DNA of 64,000 bases, from NCBI GenBank assembly GCA_965263375.1, contig OZ253669.1, positions 2,480,001-2,544,000 on the forward strand. The letters run 5' to 3'. The notes beneath the pieces are model-generated. The model saw nothing but the letters and a program-made list of their open reading frames with translations, made no database searches and had not been told where the DNA came from. Positions 27,746 to 37,005 of this stretch are shown one piece after another; the first letter of the stretch is position 1, and each line of letters opens with the position of its first letter. This DNA is from JAJFFW01 sp965263375. Lineage in GTDB: Bacteria; Pseudomonadota; Alphaproteobacteria; Caulobacterales; Parvularculaceae. A program made the translations under genes and the position numbers.

Positions 27746-28357
27746 ATGTTAGGCGCATTTTCAAATCGTGACTTCTTAACGGGACAAACCCTTATCGCTA
27801 TGCCCAATATGACTGACCAACGTTTCGAGCGGTCAGTTGTCTTAATTTGCAGCCATGCGGACGATCATGCGATGGGGGTTGTCGTTAACAAGCCAATTGA
27901 CGGAACGCATTTTGGCGATCTTATCTCTCAGTTGAAAATCAAAGGACACCCACACTTGGATGAGGAGCCGATCTTTTATGGCGGCCCTGTACAACAAGAA
28001 CGGGGCCTCATTATCCACACCCTCGATTATCGCTGTGAAGAAACACTTACGATCAATGATCAGATCGGGATCACTGGCACAAAACAAATTTTAAGCGACA
28101 TCGCCGACGAAAGCCTCGCCACACAAGCGCCTTCAAAATATCTTTTTGCGCTCGGTCACGCCGGTTGGTCTGGGGGACAACTGGAAGAAGAGATCGCGAT
28201 GAACGCCTGGGCTCATGGCGAAGCGGATGAAAATATTGTTTTCGGCCGCGGCGCTGAAGATGTATGGACACGCGCGCTTGCAAAGCTTGGGGTAACCGGG
28301 GCGATGCTGTCGCCGGAATGGTCGACACCGCGCAATGAAGACGCGCCTTTAAACTAA
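27746..28357 (+). CDS. YqgE/AlgH family protein
   Basis: A 203-residue protein from the ATG at 27746. The family pattern is clear: FLTGQTLIAMPNM, FERSVVLICSHADDHAMGVVVNKP, FYGGPVQ and the ALGHAGWSGGQLEEE motif. Members are cytoplasmic, of unknown biochemical role; some affect alginate regulation. An upstream TTG at 27710 would add 12 non-conserved residues. It is alone on the plus strand, followed by the poly-C tract. Confidence 0.92.
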   Translation: MLGAFSNRDFLTGQTLIAMPNMTDQRFERSVVLICSHADDHAMGVVVNKPIDGTHFGDLISQLKIKGHPHLDEEPIFYGGPVQQERGLIIHTLDYRCEETLTINDQIGITGTKQILSDIADESLATQAPSKYLFALGHAGWSGGQLEEEIAMNAWAHGEADENIVFGRGAEDVWTRALAKLGVTGAMLSPEWSTPRNEDAPLN

Positions 28358-28396
28358 CGATCTAAATATTTGAAATTTTGAAGTCTTCTAGCGACG

Positions 28397-28409
28397 CCCC
28401 CCCCCCCCC
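28397..28409 (+). repeat. poly-C tract (C13)
   Basis: A run of 13 Cs lies 40 bases past the yqgE stop, in the convergent gap before the EAL gene. It is too far from any start codon for a simple phase switch. Homopolymers of this length are also prone to sequence error. Confidence 0.9.
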
Positions 28410-28525
28410 TCCAATGCACAAGTACAATGCTCAAGCCCAATGCACCAGTCCAATATAATTGGTTTAGGGCGACGCCATAAGTTTCTTTCTGTGTCTTGCC
28501 CTAACTGTGGCCGTAACTGTGGTCC

Positions 28526-30853
28526 CTAGCGTAAGTTGTGCGCCTTAACCCGTCCTTGAACAGTCAGATTCGCCCCATTGCTACGCTGGGTTGACAGGCT
28601 TGGATGCGTAACGCCAGTCGGTACTGTATCAGGCGCCATTTGCGCCCTGAATGAATGCCCTTCAGGCGGCAATTCTGGCTTGCCGTAGTAAAACCCTTGG
28701 CCAAAGCGGCATCCACATTTGTGAACGGCTTTCGCGATTTCTTTTGAAGACACGCCTTCCGCAATTACCGTCATCCCAAGGTCGCCGCCAAGCCCCGCGA
28801 GCGCGCTAATGATCTTTGAGGCCTGTTTGTCATCGGTGACTTTTTCAACAAAGGATTTGTCGACCTTAAGATAATCAAACTCAAACTTACGAAGATTGCT
28901 TAGAGAGGAAAAACCCGCGCCAAAATCGTCAAACGCCAAAGCAGCGCCTACGGCCTTTAGGCCGGCGAAGATCTTCTGCGCCGCCTCATCATCGGTAACG
29001 GCTTCTGACTCTGTTAATTCCAGCACAAGCGCACGCGGCGGAAGATTGTATTCCTTGATAGCCTGGGCGGTTTTTTCAACAAATCCTTCCGCGCGCAGCT
29101 GCCCATAAGAAACATTAAAAGCAACAAATAAGTCTTTGTATTCACCAGACTTAAGCTTAGCCGATAAGAACGCAGCTGAAGCATCAAGCATCATATCAGC
29201 AAGCGCCACACCCTGGCCTTCAGCTTCAGCCTTGGCGACAATCTCTTCAGTAGACATGCCATTGAAGTCTTTTTCCGCATCCTTCGCACGCAACAAAGCC
29301 TCAAACCCACGCACATCTTCCCCATCAATTGAAACAATCGGTTGGAAAGCGGCGCGCAACTGCCCTTGCTTTATCGCGGCGGCGATACCAGTGACCTCAA
29401 CCGCAGCTGGCGCAGCCTCAACTGCTTTATTTTGAGTGGCTTCGACTGTAGCACTTGGCGTTACACTTGATGCAAATGCACTGCGAGATATTGCGGGCGC
29501 CTGCAAACCAACAGTTTGAAGACCCGCTTTTTTACTAGAAGCATCACTTACTTCAGAAGGCTCACCAATTGACTTTTCGGCGCTTGTTTTCTCGTCCGTT
29601 GAAAGTTTTTCAGAAGAACGCTTTGCAACACTGTGAAGCGCCGTATTTTTTTGCAACGACTGACTGGCGGCGGCCAAACTGGCCCCGGCAACTGCGCCAG
29701 CCCCAGCCCCCCATTTACCTTCTAAAAGGCTGGGCTGTTTTTCATCAACGCTAGGCTCCGCAAAAACGACTAGACGCTCAAGTTGGCCGGACGCATCGAC
29801 AGCCCGCGCGCCCCGCAAACGGAGGTTTTTGCCGCCGCGCGTAGAAAAGGAGATATCAAACGCGCCATCGCCCTTGCCTGCGCCATAAAGCTCTTGCTCC
29901 AATCTTGAACGGTCGCTTTGGCGAGCATTGTCTAAAATCACTTCTGGCGACAAGGCCTGGCCAGCCTCGGCAAAGAGTGAAGAGAAACCCTCACTGTGAT
30001 GGGCGCCCTCCTCGCTCCAGTCCAAAACACTAATGCCAGCATAATCTAAAACTTCCGCCAGCTGGTTGTCAGATACATAGGTTGGTTCAAAGACCTGTTG
30101 CTGAACAGGATCAGCAAACCCAACACTATCAACTCGTTGCATCTCGTCACCGGATGAGAATACGGACCCTGCTTCGGCGGCTCCCCCATCCCCCATTGGC
30201 CGGACAAGAGCGCCCGCATCGCTAGCCGCGTGGGTCAACGCAATTAAGCTAGCGGCGAGAACACCGAATGAAAAAAGCGCATGCGGCGTTATTGCCGCAG
30301 CTTCAGCGGCGAGAAATCCCGCTAGCCATGGCGAAGACAATGCGATCGCCGCGCCAGGCAATAAAAGCTGCGCCCCACGATCACCGCGGAACGCCTGGAG
30401 CAGAACTAAAAGGCCGGTAAAACCGGCAACGCCCCAAAACGCATAACGAAGAAGCCCCGCGAGCGGCAAACCAGCAAAAGCATGGGCAGCCCCCATCCCT
30501 AAAATGATCAAGGCGCCAGTGAAAATAATGCCGCCTAAAACGGCATTACGGCGTGCTGCATCAATAGCGGATGACAAAAAGATCATCACACTTGCCGCAA
30601 AGATGCTCTGAACAAAGACCATCTTGGCAGCTGACAAGGTGGGTAATAAACCAAGGGCGAAAAACTCCATCGCACCGGCGGCGGCGACCACCAAAAGTGC
30701 GCCAGCCGCTTCAAAGGAGCGACGAATGACAGCGATACCGGCAAGATAAGCAACCCCGATAATAAAAGCGCCGCCAATCGCGCCGCGCACAAGATCCAAT
30801 GGATCCCCGCCAGAGCTTGTTACACTGCTCAGACCAGTTATCGCTTCTAACAT
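28526..30853 (-). CDS. membrane-anchored EAL-domain cyclic-di-GMP phosphodiesterase
   Basis: A protein of about 775 residues. The N-terminus (~1–215) has roughly seven membrane segments. A PAS-like domain lies at ~265–370 (DWSEEG then GFSSLFAEAG, DRSRLEQEL). A low-complexity linker rich in Ala and Ser covers ~375–480. The EAL domain fills ~490–745. Its metal and substrate residues look intact: EALLR, FNVS, ELTESE, DDFGAGFSSL, YLKVDKSF, EGV and GQGFYYGKP, so it is probably active. No GGDEF domain is present. ATGATG begins it, the second ATG (30853) having the better spacing to GAGG. It may control motility–attachment switching. Confidence 0.9.
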   Translation of the reverse strand: MLEAITGLSSVTSSGGDPLDLVRGAIGGAFIIGVAYLAGIAVIRRSFEAAGALLVVAAAGAMEFFALGLLPTLSAAKMVFVQSIFAASVMIFLSSAIDAARRNAVLGGIIFTGALIILGMGAAHAFAGLPLAGLLRYAFWGVAGFTGLLVLLQAFRGDRGAQLLLPGAAIALSSPWLAGFLAAEAAAITPHALFSFGVLAASLIALTHAASDAGALVRPMGDGGAAEAGSVFSSGDEMQRVDSVGFADPVQQQVFEPTYVSDNQLAEVLDYAGISVLDWSEEGAHHSEGFSSLFAEAGQALSPEVILDNARQSDRSRLEQELYGAGKGDGAFDISFSTRGGKNLRLRGARAVDASGQLERLVVFAEPSVDEKQPSLLEGKWGAGAGAVAGASLAAASQSLQKNTALHSVAKRSSEKLSTDEKTSAEKSIGEPSEVSDASSKKAGLQTVGLQAPAISRSAFASSVTPSATVEATQNKAVEAAPAAVEVTGIAAAIKQGQLRAAFQPIVSIDGEDVRGFEALLRAKDAEKDFNGMSTEEIVAKAEAEGQGVALADMMLDASAAFLSAKLKSGEYKDLFVAFNVSYGQLRAEGFVEKTAQAIKEYNLPPRALVLELTESEAVTDDEAAQKIFAGLKAVGAALAFDDFGAGFSSLSNLRKFEFDYLKVDKSFVEKVTDDKQASKIISALAGLGGDLGMTVIAEGVSSKEIAKAVHKCGCRFGQGFYYGKPELPPEGHSFRAQMAPDTVPTGVTHPSLSTQRSNGANLTVQGRVKAHNLR

Positions 30854-30949
30854 CATACCTCACCAAACCCCATTCAGTATGCGCGTCCGACATGCGGCGC
30901 CCTAATATGTAAATCCGCTGTCTCAACAATGAGACCTTAACAAATATGC

Positions 30950-31582
30950 TTAACCCGGCGCCTCATAGTCATCGCTGAAATCACTTTGCGGCGAAGTCTT
31001 CGCCCAATCGGATGCAAGCAGCGCAAAAATCAAATGATCGCGCCATGTCCCATTAATGCAAAGATACTGCCGCGCGCGGCCCTCTAGACAAAATCCAGCC
31101 TTTTTTAATAAGGCTTGCGAAGGTAAATTCTCAGGCTGACAAGCCGCCTCAATACGATTGAGGCGTAAAATATCAAACGCATACCCCAATACGGCGTTTA
31201 CTGCCCCAAAAGTATAGCCACGCCGGGCATATTGCTCGCCAATCCAATACCCAAGAACAGCAGAGCGCGACGCGCCTTGTACAATATTGATAAGATTTAG
31301 CCCGCCCACGAGCTTGTTGTCAGATCTTCGTATAATAAAAAATGGCGCTGCTAAACCGCGCCGAGCCGCTCGCATATACCCTCTGACCAAAGCCTTATAC
31401 GCGGGCAACGTAACATCATCTTCCCGCCAGTCTGGCTCCCATTGGGTTAAATGCTCCCGGCTGCCCTCACGAAGAGTTCGCCATTGATCGTAATCACTAA
31501 TTTGCGGAGATCGTAATTTTATCTCGCCACACGGAAGCGCCGGCGGCAGATTATGGGTCGCAACGAAATCGATCAGCGCCAT
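30950..31582 (-). CDS. GNAT-family N-acetyltransferase (RimJ/RimL type)
   Basis: A 210-residue acetyltransferase, cytoplasmic. The acetyl-CoA-binding region appears as VLGYWIGEQYARRGYTFGAVNAVLGYAF, followed by LNRIEAACQPENLPSQALLKKAGF, the classical RimJ/RimL pattern. The substrate (ribosomal protein N-terminus or other amine) is not decided by sequence. It follows thrC and the M16 peptidase on the same strand, an order often kept in alphaproteobacteria, with the EAL gene 96 bases further downstream. Confidence 0.92.
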   Translation of the reverse strand: MALIDFVATHNLPPALPCGEIKLRSPQISDYDQWRTLREGSREHLTQWEPDWREDDVTLPAYKALVRGYMRAARRGLAAPFFIIRRSDNKLVGGLNLINIVQGASRSAVLGYWIGEQYARRGYTFGAVNAVLGYAFDILRLNRIEAACQPENLPSQALLKKAGFCLEGRARQYLCINGTWRDHLIFALLASDWAKTSPQSDFSDDYEAPG

Positions 31583-31775
31583 CTAAATCGCCTCACCCAC
31601 CTGCAAACGCATCCTTTGTTGGATCATATCAACATCATTGTGCAACAATACTAAACCCTGATCCAACGGCGACGACATCGCCAAAAACGACATCGCCTAA
31701 AACGACTAAGCGCGTTATCCCAAAACGAGGCAGGGTGTTAATATTAACGCCTGCCGAGGCCATCCTGGTCATTGC

Positions 31776-33047
31776 TTAAGAAGCAATATCTAGCCCAGCC
31801 GCACAAACTACTTGCTTTAGCTTATCAAAATCCGCTGGCCCGACAACAGCCAATGACGCGAGCTTATGGTCAAAAACCGCGCGGGCCCGCGCTTCAATGT
31901 CGCTGGTTTTAACGGCGTCAAGCTGCGCCAGAATTGACGCCTCGCTTAACACCTCTCCATAAATCATAATGTTATTGGCCGCCCGCTCCGCTCGACTCGC
32001 CGCATTTTCAAGACCGATGACCATGCTTGATCGCAACATGGCCCGCGCCCGATCAAGGGACGCTTGATCAACCTTATCAGCAAGTTGGGCGATTTGCGTA
32101 AACGACGCCTCAAGCGCTTCTTGGCCATTGCCCTCATCAACGCCGACATAAAATCCAAGCGCGCCAATATCTTCATAAGCGTCTGCATACGCATAAACGG
32201 AATATGCAAGCCCCCGCGCCTCACGCACTTCTTGAAACAATTTTGACGACATACCGCCGCCAAGAATTTCAGCAAGCAGCCGGGTCGCAAAATAATCTTG
32301 GTCTTTTAGTGCAGAGCCTTGAAGGGACACCGCAATGTGGGTTTGCTCAAGCTCGCGCGCATCATGGGCGACGCCGGCTGTATGGAAAGGCTTGGATCGC
32401 TGAGGACCAGCGCTTGGCGAATTAAGATCGCCGAAATACCGCTCCGTCATCTCCGCAACGCGATCAGCATCAATACCGCCGCTTACCGAAACAACCATCC
32501 GCTCAGGAATATAAAGTCGGTCCATAAACTGCTTTAGGGCGGTGCGATCATGGCGACGCACATCATCAGCGTGCCCCAAAATCGGACGACCCAATGATTG
32601 GTCAGCAAAAGCAAGGCTTTGCAACAGTTCAAACAGAGCATCATCAGGAGTGTCCGCCGCCTCGCCAATTTCTTGCAAGACAACATTTTTCTCACGCTCA
32701 AGCTCTTCTTCGTCAAAGGCTGGATTACGAATAATATCCGCCAACAGATCAAAGGCGATATCTAAATCATCAGCCAATACGCGCGCATAATAACCAGTAT
32801 TTGAATAGCTAGTCGCGGCGTTTAAATGACCGCCCACCGCTTCCATTTCTTCTGCTATTTCGCGGGCGCTTCGCCGCGTTGTGCCTTTAAAGGCCATGTG
32901 CTCCAGCAAATGGGCGACGCCATTCTCGCCAGCGCTTTCATCTATTGCCCCTGCAGACGTCCAAACCCCAATCGCCGCCGAAGAAAGATACGGCATCGGG
33001 TCAACATACAACGCTAGGCCGTTGCCTAATTTATGCAATACACCCAT
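31776..33047 (-). CDS. M16-family zinc peptidase (mitochondrial-processing-peptidase-like)
   Basis: A 423-residue zinc metalloprotease. The inverted HxxEH zinc motif is HLLEH at residues 46–50, and the third ligand region ENVVLQEIGEAADTPDD follows at ~115–135. The C-terminal M16 half contains GGGMSSKLFQEVRE and GLAYSVYAY. There is no signal peptide, so it is cytoplasmic. It begins six bases after the thrC stop, so the two are surely cotranscribed. Confidence 0.95.
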   Translation of the reverse strand: MGVLHKLGNGLALYVDPMPYLSSAAIGVWTSAGAIDESAGENGVAHLLEHMAFKGTTRRSAREIAEEMEAVGGHLNAATSYSNTGYYARVLADDLDIAFDLLADIIRNPAFDEEELEREKNVVLQEIGEAADTPDDALFELLQSLAFADQSLGRPILGHADDVRRHDRTALKQFMDRLYIPERMVVSVSGGIDADRVAEMTERYFGDLNSPSAGPQRSKPFHTAGVAHDARELEQTHIAVSLQGSALKDQDYFATRLLAEILGGGMSSKLFQEVREARGLAYSVYAYADAYEDIGALGFYVGVDEGNGQEALEASFTQIAQLADKVDQASLDRARAMLRSSMVIGLENAASRAERAANNIMIYGEVLSEASILAQLDAVKTSDIEARARAVFDHKLASLAVVGPADFDKLKQVVCAAGLDIAS

Positions 33048-33053
33048 TGCGCC

Positions 33054-34463
33054 CTACGACCCGGCGCGCGCAGAAGAAAGCAGGATCTCTTTTATCGCCT
33101 GAACATCATTTGGCGCTTTTTGACAACGCTCCTCACGCTGATAAAGGTCGGAAAAGTGCGCAGGCAATTGCGGAACCTGGCCGCTTGCCGCTTCAACAGC
33201 TTCTGGAAACTTCGCCGGATGCGCCGTCGACAAGGTGACAACAGGACCATCAAGTGCGCCTTCTTTGCGCGCTTTTTCCATCGCCGCTAATCCAACAGCC
33301 GTATGCGGGTCAATAAGCTGGTTGTATTTACGCCAATAATACTCAATCGCTTCTGTGACCTCACCTTCATCAACGCGGCCGGAAATAAAGTCTTTTTGAA
33401 TTTCAGTAAGGACATCAGACGGCAGCGCCGCCCCTTCGGATTTTTCAACACCGCTAATAAAAGACTTCACAATTTCGCTATTGCGCCCACTCGCTTCAAA
33501 GACGAGACGTTCAAAATTGCTCGCGACCTGAATATCCATTGACGGCGATGTGGTTTTCACGACCCCGCGGCGTTCATAACGACCGCTGCGCAATGTGCGG
33601 TCAAGAATGTCATTATCGTTCACGGCCACACAAAGCTTATTGACGGGAAGGCCCATGCGCTTAGCGGCGTAACCAGCGAATACATCGCCGAAATTACCCG
33701 TCGGCACCACATAGGACAGCGCCTCGCCGCCCTTGCCTACAAGCGCAGCATGGGTCGTAAAGTAATAAACAATTTGAACAGCGAGCCGCACCCAATTGAT
33801 GGAATTTACCCCGCTTAAAGACAGCTTTTCCGCTAACGGACGATCAGCAAACAAAGACTTCACAATGCGTTGGCAATCGTCAAAATCCCCTTCAACCGCT
33901 ATGTTAAACACATTAGCGTCTTGAACGCTTGTCATAATTCGGCGTTGAACCTCTGAGACGCGGCCCTCTGGGTGGAAGATAAAAACGTCAACCCGGTCCT
34001 GGCCGCGAAACGCTTCGATTGCCGCGGCGCCTGTATCACCAGATGTTGCGCCGATAATGGTGACGCGCTCATCCCGCTTTTCAAGCGCGTGACCAAAGAG
34101 CTGTCCCAAAAGCTGCATCGCGACATCTTTAAAGGCGAGCGTGGGCCCGTGATAAAGCTCCATCAAATAATCATCATCTGATAAGGACGTCAGCGGCGCC
34201 ACACGCGGATCGGAAAAGCTAGAATACGCCGCTTTCGTTAAGGCGCGCAGCTGCTCAATATCCATGGCGTCAGCCGCGAAAGGCGCTAGAATTTGGGCGG
34301 CGACTTCATCAAAGCTTTGCCCTTCCATAGCAGCGATCACCTCGGCGCTAAAGCTTGGCCAAACCTTGGGGACATAAAGCCCGCCATCAGGGGCAAGGCC
34401 GGTCAAAAGCGCCTCTTCAAACCCAACCGATGGCGCTTCACCGCGCGTAGAAATATAGTCCAT
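33054..34463 (-). CDS. thrC: threonine synthase
   Basis: Converts O-phosphohomoserine to threonine using PLP. It has the N-terminal DYISTRGEAP segment, the PLP lysine in HGPTLAFKDVAMQLLG and the phosphate-binding ATSGDTGAAA motif, in 469 residues (normal for the gamma/proteobacterial type). The start is the ATG at 34463, preceded by AGGG about eight bases upstream; a TTG two codons earlier is less likely. The homoserine kinase gene (thrB) is not in the window. It heads the thrC–M16–GNAT set. Confidence 0.97.
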   Translation of the reverse strand: MDYISTRGEAPSVGFEEALLTGLAPDGGLYVPKVWPSFSAEVIAAMEGQSFDEVAAQILAPFAADAMDIEQLRALTKAAYSSFSDPRVAPLTSLSDDDYLMELYHGPTLAFKDVAMQLLGQLFGHALEKRDERVTIIGATSGDTGAAAIEAFRGQDRVDVFIFHPEGRVSEVQRRIMTSVQDANVFNIAVEGDFDDCQRIVKSLFADRPLAEKLSLSGVNSINWVRLAVQIVYYFTTHAALVGKGGEALSYVVPTGNFGDVFAGYAAKRMGLPVNKLCVAVNDNDILDRTLRSGRYERRGVVKTTSPSMDIQVASNFERLVFEASGRNSEIVKSFISGVEKSEGAALPSDVLTEIQKDFISGRVDEGEVTEAIEYYWRKYNQLIDPHTAVGLAAMEKARKEGALDGPVVTLSTAHPAKFPEAVEAASGQVPQLPAHFSDLYQREERCQKAPNDVQAIKEILLSSARAGS

Positions 34464-34631
34464 GGTCAAACCCTGCTCTTCTCACCGCTAAACGGCGCAA
34501 CTCGTTATACAGCAAGATACGCGCTCGAGGATAAAAAGCTGCGCCTTACTGCTTAGGACAGGTGATTAAGGGCCTTTAGGCGCGCCCGCAAGGGGGCGCG
34601 TGTGTGCGCCCTACCATCGGGTCCTTTTTGG

Positions 34632-35750
34632 TTACGAAGCCAACTTGCAGATGAGATATTTGTTATCGACGAGCGATCCAATTAACAGCTTATCGCCAAG
34701 ACGGGCCGCAGCGCTGGCTGCAGAGATCGTCTTCCCATCATTGCTGAACATCAACTCGGGCTTAGTGCGAGACGCCAATGGTTTTTTCGCCTTAGCACGG
34801 TCGCCATTTGCCTTTTCGCCATCAGCCGTATCCGAAGGATAATAAAAGATCTGGGAAGGCGACCGCGTAGCCGCGCCTTGCCGTTGCGCCAGAACGGCTA
34901 ATGGCTTTGGGAAAGCGCCAACCCAAAGCCCGCCTGAGGGGTCAACATTGATATTTTCCGGCGCAGCTGGGAAAGGAATATTCTTAACCCGGGTTAAATG
35001 CCCGCTCTGCCCATCACGTGCAAAAACAACAAGCGCCGCCCCTTGGGTCTCCGCCGCATAAATTCGCGCTGCGCTTAGATCAACCGCAAGCCCGTTTGGC
35101 TCTTTCAAGTTGCTCGCTGCTATACGCCAGGCTGAACCATTAAAATGCAGTATTTGTCCGTGTGCGACACTGCTAAAGAAAACCCAGCGGCTAAAAAACC
35201 CGCCATTGGTATATCGCGGGCCGTTCGTTACATAAAACGCACGCGGGCCAACAGCCACAACATCATTTGGATGGGTCAGACGCCGTTCTTTAAAGGTCTC
35301 AAGATGGCTCAAAGAGCCATCGCGCGCCACATCATAAAGTTCAACGCTTGCATTTGCGCGATTCGCCACAAATAAGCGGCGCACATCATCGTCCTCATAA
35401 AAATAGAGCCCGGCGGGTTTTAGCGCCGCAGGCTCTCCGCCCGTTCGATCACGCCACCCACTTGTCTCAAGCGGATCATCAATATTGATGGACAAAACCG
35501 CGCCCCGCGCTTCACCATGACCCGCTTTATGCGAGCGATCATCAAAGGATGAAACAAAAGCACGCCGGGTCGTCGGATCAATTTGAATATCCAGAGGCGC
35601 AGCAACGCCCTTCACCGGATCGCAAGACCCTGCAAAGCGATTGTCCACAAGCGCAAAATGGTTCAACGACCAAAGCCGCACAACAAGAGCTGTGACCAAT
35701 AAAAGCGTTATAAAAACGCCGCCGACTATCCATCCCGCTTTGCGTTTCAT
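34632..35750 (-). CDS. paraoxonase/arylesterase-like beta-propeller, membrane-anchored
   Basis: A 372-residue protein with an N-terminal membrane helix (GWIVGGVFITLLLVTALVV) and the rest outside the cytoplasm. Beta-propeller features of the PON/SMP-30 class are visible: LTHPNDVVAVGPRAFYVTNG, KEPNGLAVDLS and ENINVDPSGGLWVGAFPKP, with the Asn and Asp residues that bind calcium in such enzymes. It may hydrolyse esters or lactones (inference). A Lys/Asp-rich insertion is seen near ~315–335. It stands alone on the minus strand. Confidence 0.82.
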   Translation of the reverse strand: MKRKAGWIVGGVFITLLLVTALVVRLWSLNHFALVDNRFAGSCDPVKGVAAPLDIQIDPTTRRAFVSSFDDRSHKAGHGEARGAVLSINIDDPLETSGWRDRTGGEPAALKPAGLYFYEDDDVRRLFVANRANASVELYDVARDGSLSHLETFKERRLTHPNDVVAVGPRAFYVTNGPRYTNGGFFSRWVFFSSVAHGQILHFNGSAWRIAASNLKEPNGLAVDLSAARIYAAETQGAALVVFARDGQSGHLTRVKNIPFPAAPENINVDPSGGLWVGAFPKPLAVLAQRQGAATRSPSQIFYYPSDTADGEKANGDRAKAKKPLASRTKPELMFSNDGKTISAASAAARLGDKLLIGSLVDNKYLICKLAS

Positions 35751-36076
35751 AAAATCTGAAAAGGCCTACTGATATCTCGTTAAATACGTTGACACCCTGC
35801 CTGAATTAACGGTCAGGCTCTGGGCGATCATTAACATTCAGTATTTATCATAAACCTTAACGTCTATCTATGGCCGGGATTACCTGATAACACGAAAATG
35901 AACGATTTACGTCGAAATGGGTGTTCCGCTCCTAATAGGCTCGAAAAGATTGAACGAGGCCCGGCGGAAATGAAATATTCTGATTATGAGGGTTGCTTTT
36001 CACCTTCAGACGGCTTAATAGCACCGGCTTGCTAAATAGGTTCGATTGACAAGTTGAACGGTGAAAAGGCGCCGAG
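35751..36076. other. divergent intergenic region before rpmE
   Basis: No convincing gene. A 45-codon frame (35898–36035) on the plus strand lacks a ribosome site and is probably chance. TTGACA occurs 30 bases before rpmE (36046–36051), too close to be its −35 box with a usable leader. Confidence 0.4.
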
Positions 36077-36310
36077 ATGAAAAAAGACACCCATCCCGAT
36101 TATCACTTTATTAAAGTCGTAACGACGGACGGCTCGTCCTTTATAACGCGTTCAACTTATGGCGATGCTGACGCCACGCTGAACTTGGACATTGACCCAT
36201 CCAGCCACCCAGCTTGGACAGGCGGGCCAGCGCAAATCCTTGATCGCGGCCGTGTATCTAAGTTCAATAAGAAATTCGGCGCTTTTGGTCTGAAGAAAAA
36301 TTCAGCCTAA
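36077..36310 (+). CDS. rpmE: 50S ribosomal protein L31
   Basis: A 77-residue L31 of the zinc-free type, as it lacks the CxxC pair. The family sequence is unmistakable (DYHFIKVVTTDGSS, DIDPSSHPAWTGG, RVSKFNKKFG). AAGG lies seven bases before the ATG. A bidirectional terminator follows. Confidence 0.97.
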   Translation: MKKDTHPDYHFIKVVTTDGSSFITRSTYGDADATLNLDIDPSSHPAWTGGPAQILDRGRVSKFNKKFGAFGLKKNSA

Positions 36311-36334
36311 TTTTTAAAGTTTATTCTTTGATAT

Positions 36335-36362
36335 AAAAAAGCGCGATGCAATCGCGCTTTTT
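36335..36362. terminator. bidirectional terminator between rpmE and rcdA
   Basis: Six As, GCGCGAT-GCA-ATCGCGC (36341–36357), five Ts: a stable hairpin with T-runs read from either strand, between the convergent ends of rpmE and rcdA. Confidence 0.93.
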
Positions 36363-36403
36363 ATTTGTGTCAAATATTGAGTGATTTGCAGGATTGGCCA
36401 GTC

Positions 36404-36895
36404 TTAACTAAATGCGTTAAGCAATGCCTCTTGCTGAGCGGCGGCGCCGCTAAGCGTTTCATCAGCTTCTTCCATCACCGCGAAAAGCTCGTTATCGAGC
36501 CGCAAAATACGGTGATACAGCTTGCTTGTATTTTCAATGAGATCCACTAGGCGCTCGGGCAACCCCTCGCCCATCAAGCCTTTAGTAGGCTCCGGGCACT
36601 TCTTAAGGCGATATTTATCTTCGGCGGCCTCTCCCAACTTCATGTCGCCCTCTCGCACAGCGCGCAGGACCAAGAGCCATGATGCAATTTGCATCAGCTG
36701 GGTTGTAAGCCGCATAGAAGCGCCCGCATAAGCAATCGCCCCAGATCGCTCAAGCTTTTTGGACGCATCGCGTCCTTCTCCATCTAAGTAATTCGCCGTT
36801 TCCTCAACAAGCGCCATGCCTTCACGAAATGTTCTTGCGAACAGTTCCGACTGAACGAAAGAGCTTGCCCCGATTTCCAAATCTACCCGCACCAT
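36404..36895 (-). CDS. rcdA: RcdA family protein (DUF1465)
   Basis: A 163-residue helical protein of the DUF1465/RcdA family, recognised from SSFVQSELFARTF, an ASWLLVLRAVREG segment and LPERLVDLIENTSKLYHRILRLD. In Caulobacter RcdA is an adaptor that helps ClpXP degrade the cell-cycle regulator CtrA together with PopA and CpdR. A similar role here is expected but not proven. A small DUF1192 gene, often near this family, lies about 900 bases upstream on the same strand, beyond the plus-strand DUF429 gene. Confidence 0.85.
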   Translation of the reverse strand: MVRVDLEIGASSFVQSELFARTFREGMALVEETANYLDGEGRDASKKLERSGAIAYAGASMRLTTQLMQIASWLLVLRAVREGDMKLGEAAEDKYRLKKCPEPTKGLMGEGLPERLVDLIENTSKLYHRILRLDNELFAVMEEADETLSGAAAQQEALLNAFS

Positions 36896-37005
36896 ATTAT
36901 TTATTATACCGCCTTTATTACGAGGCCGCCGATATCGCTCGGCTTCACCATACTAATAATTTGCGCCGCTATCAAAGCTGACGCTAATGGACATCAGCAA
37001 CGCTC

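Noticed and set aside
34470..34631. Leader peptide or attenuator before thrC
   Set aside because: The stem CGCGCCC/GGGCGCG at about 34581–34600 has no T-run on the thrC strand, and no Thr/Ile-rich leader frame was seen.
35898..36035. 45-codon frame on the plus strand before rpmE
   Set aside because: No ribosome site, no conserved pattern, and it lies in what should be the rpmE promoter and leader region.
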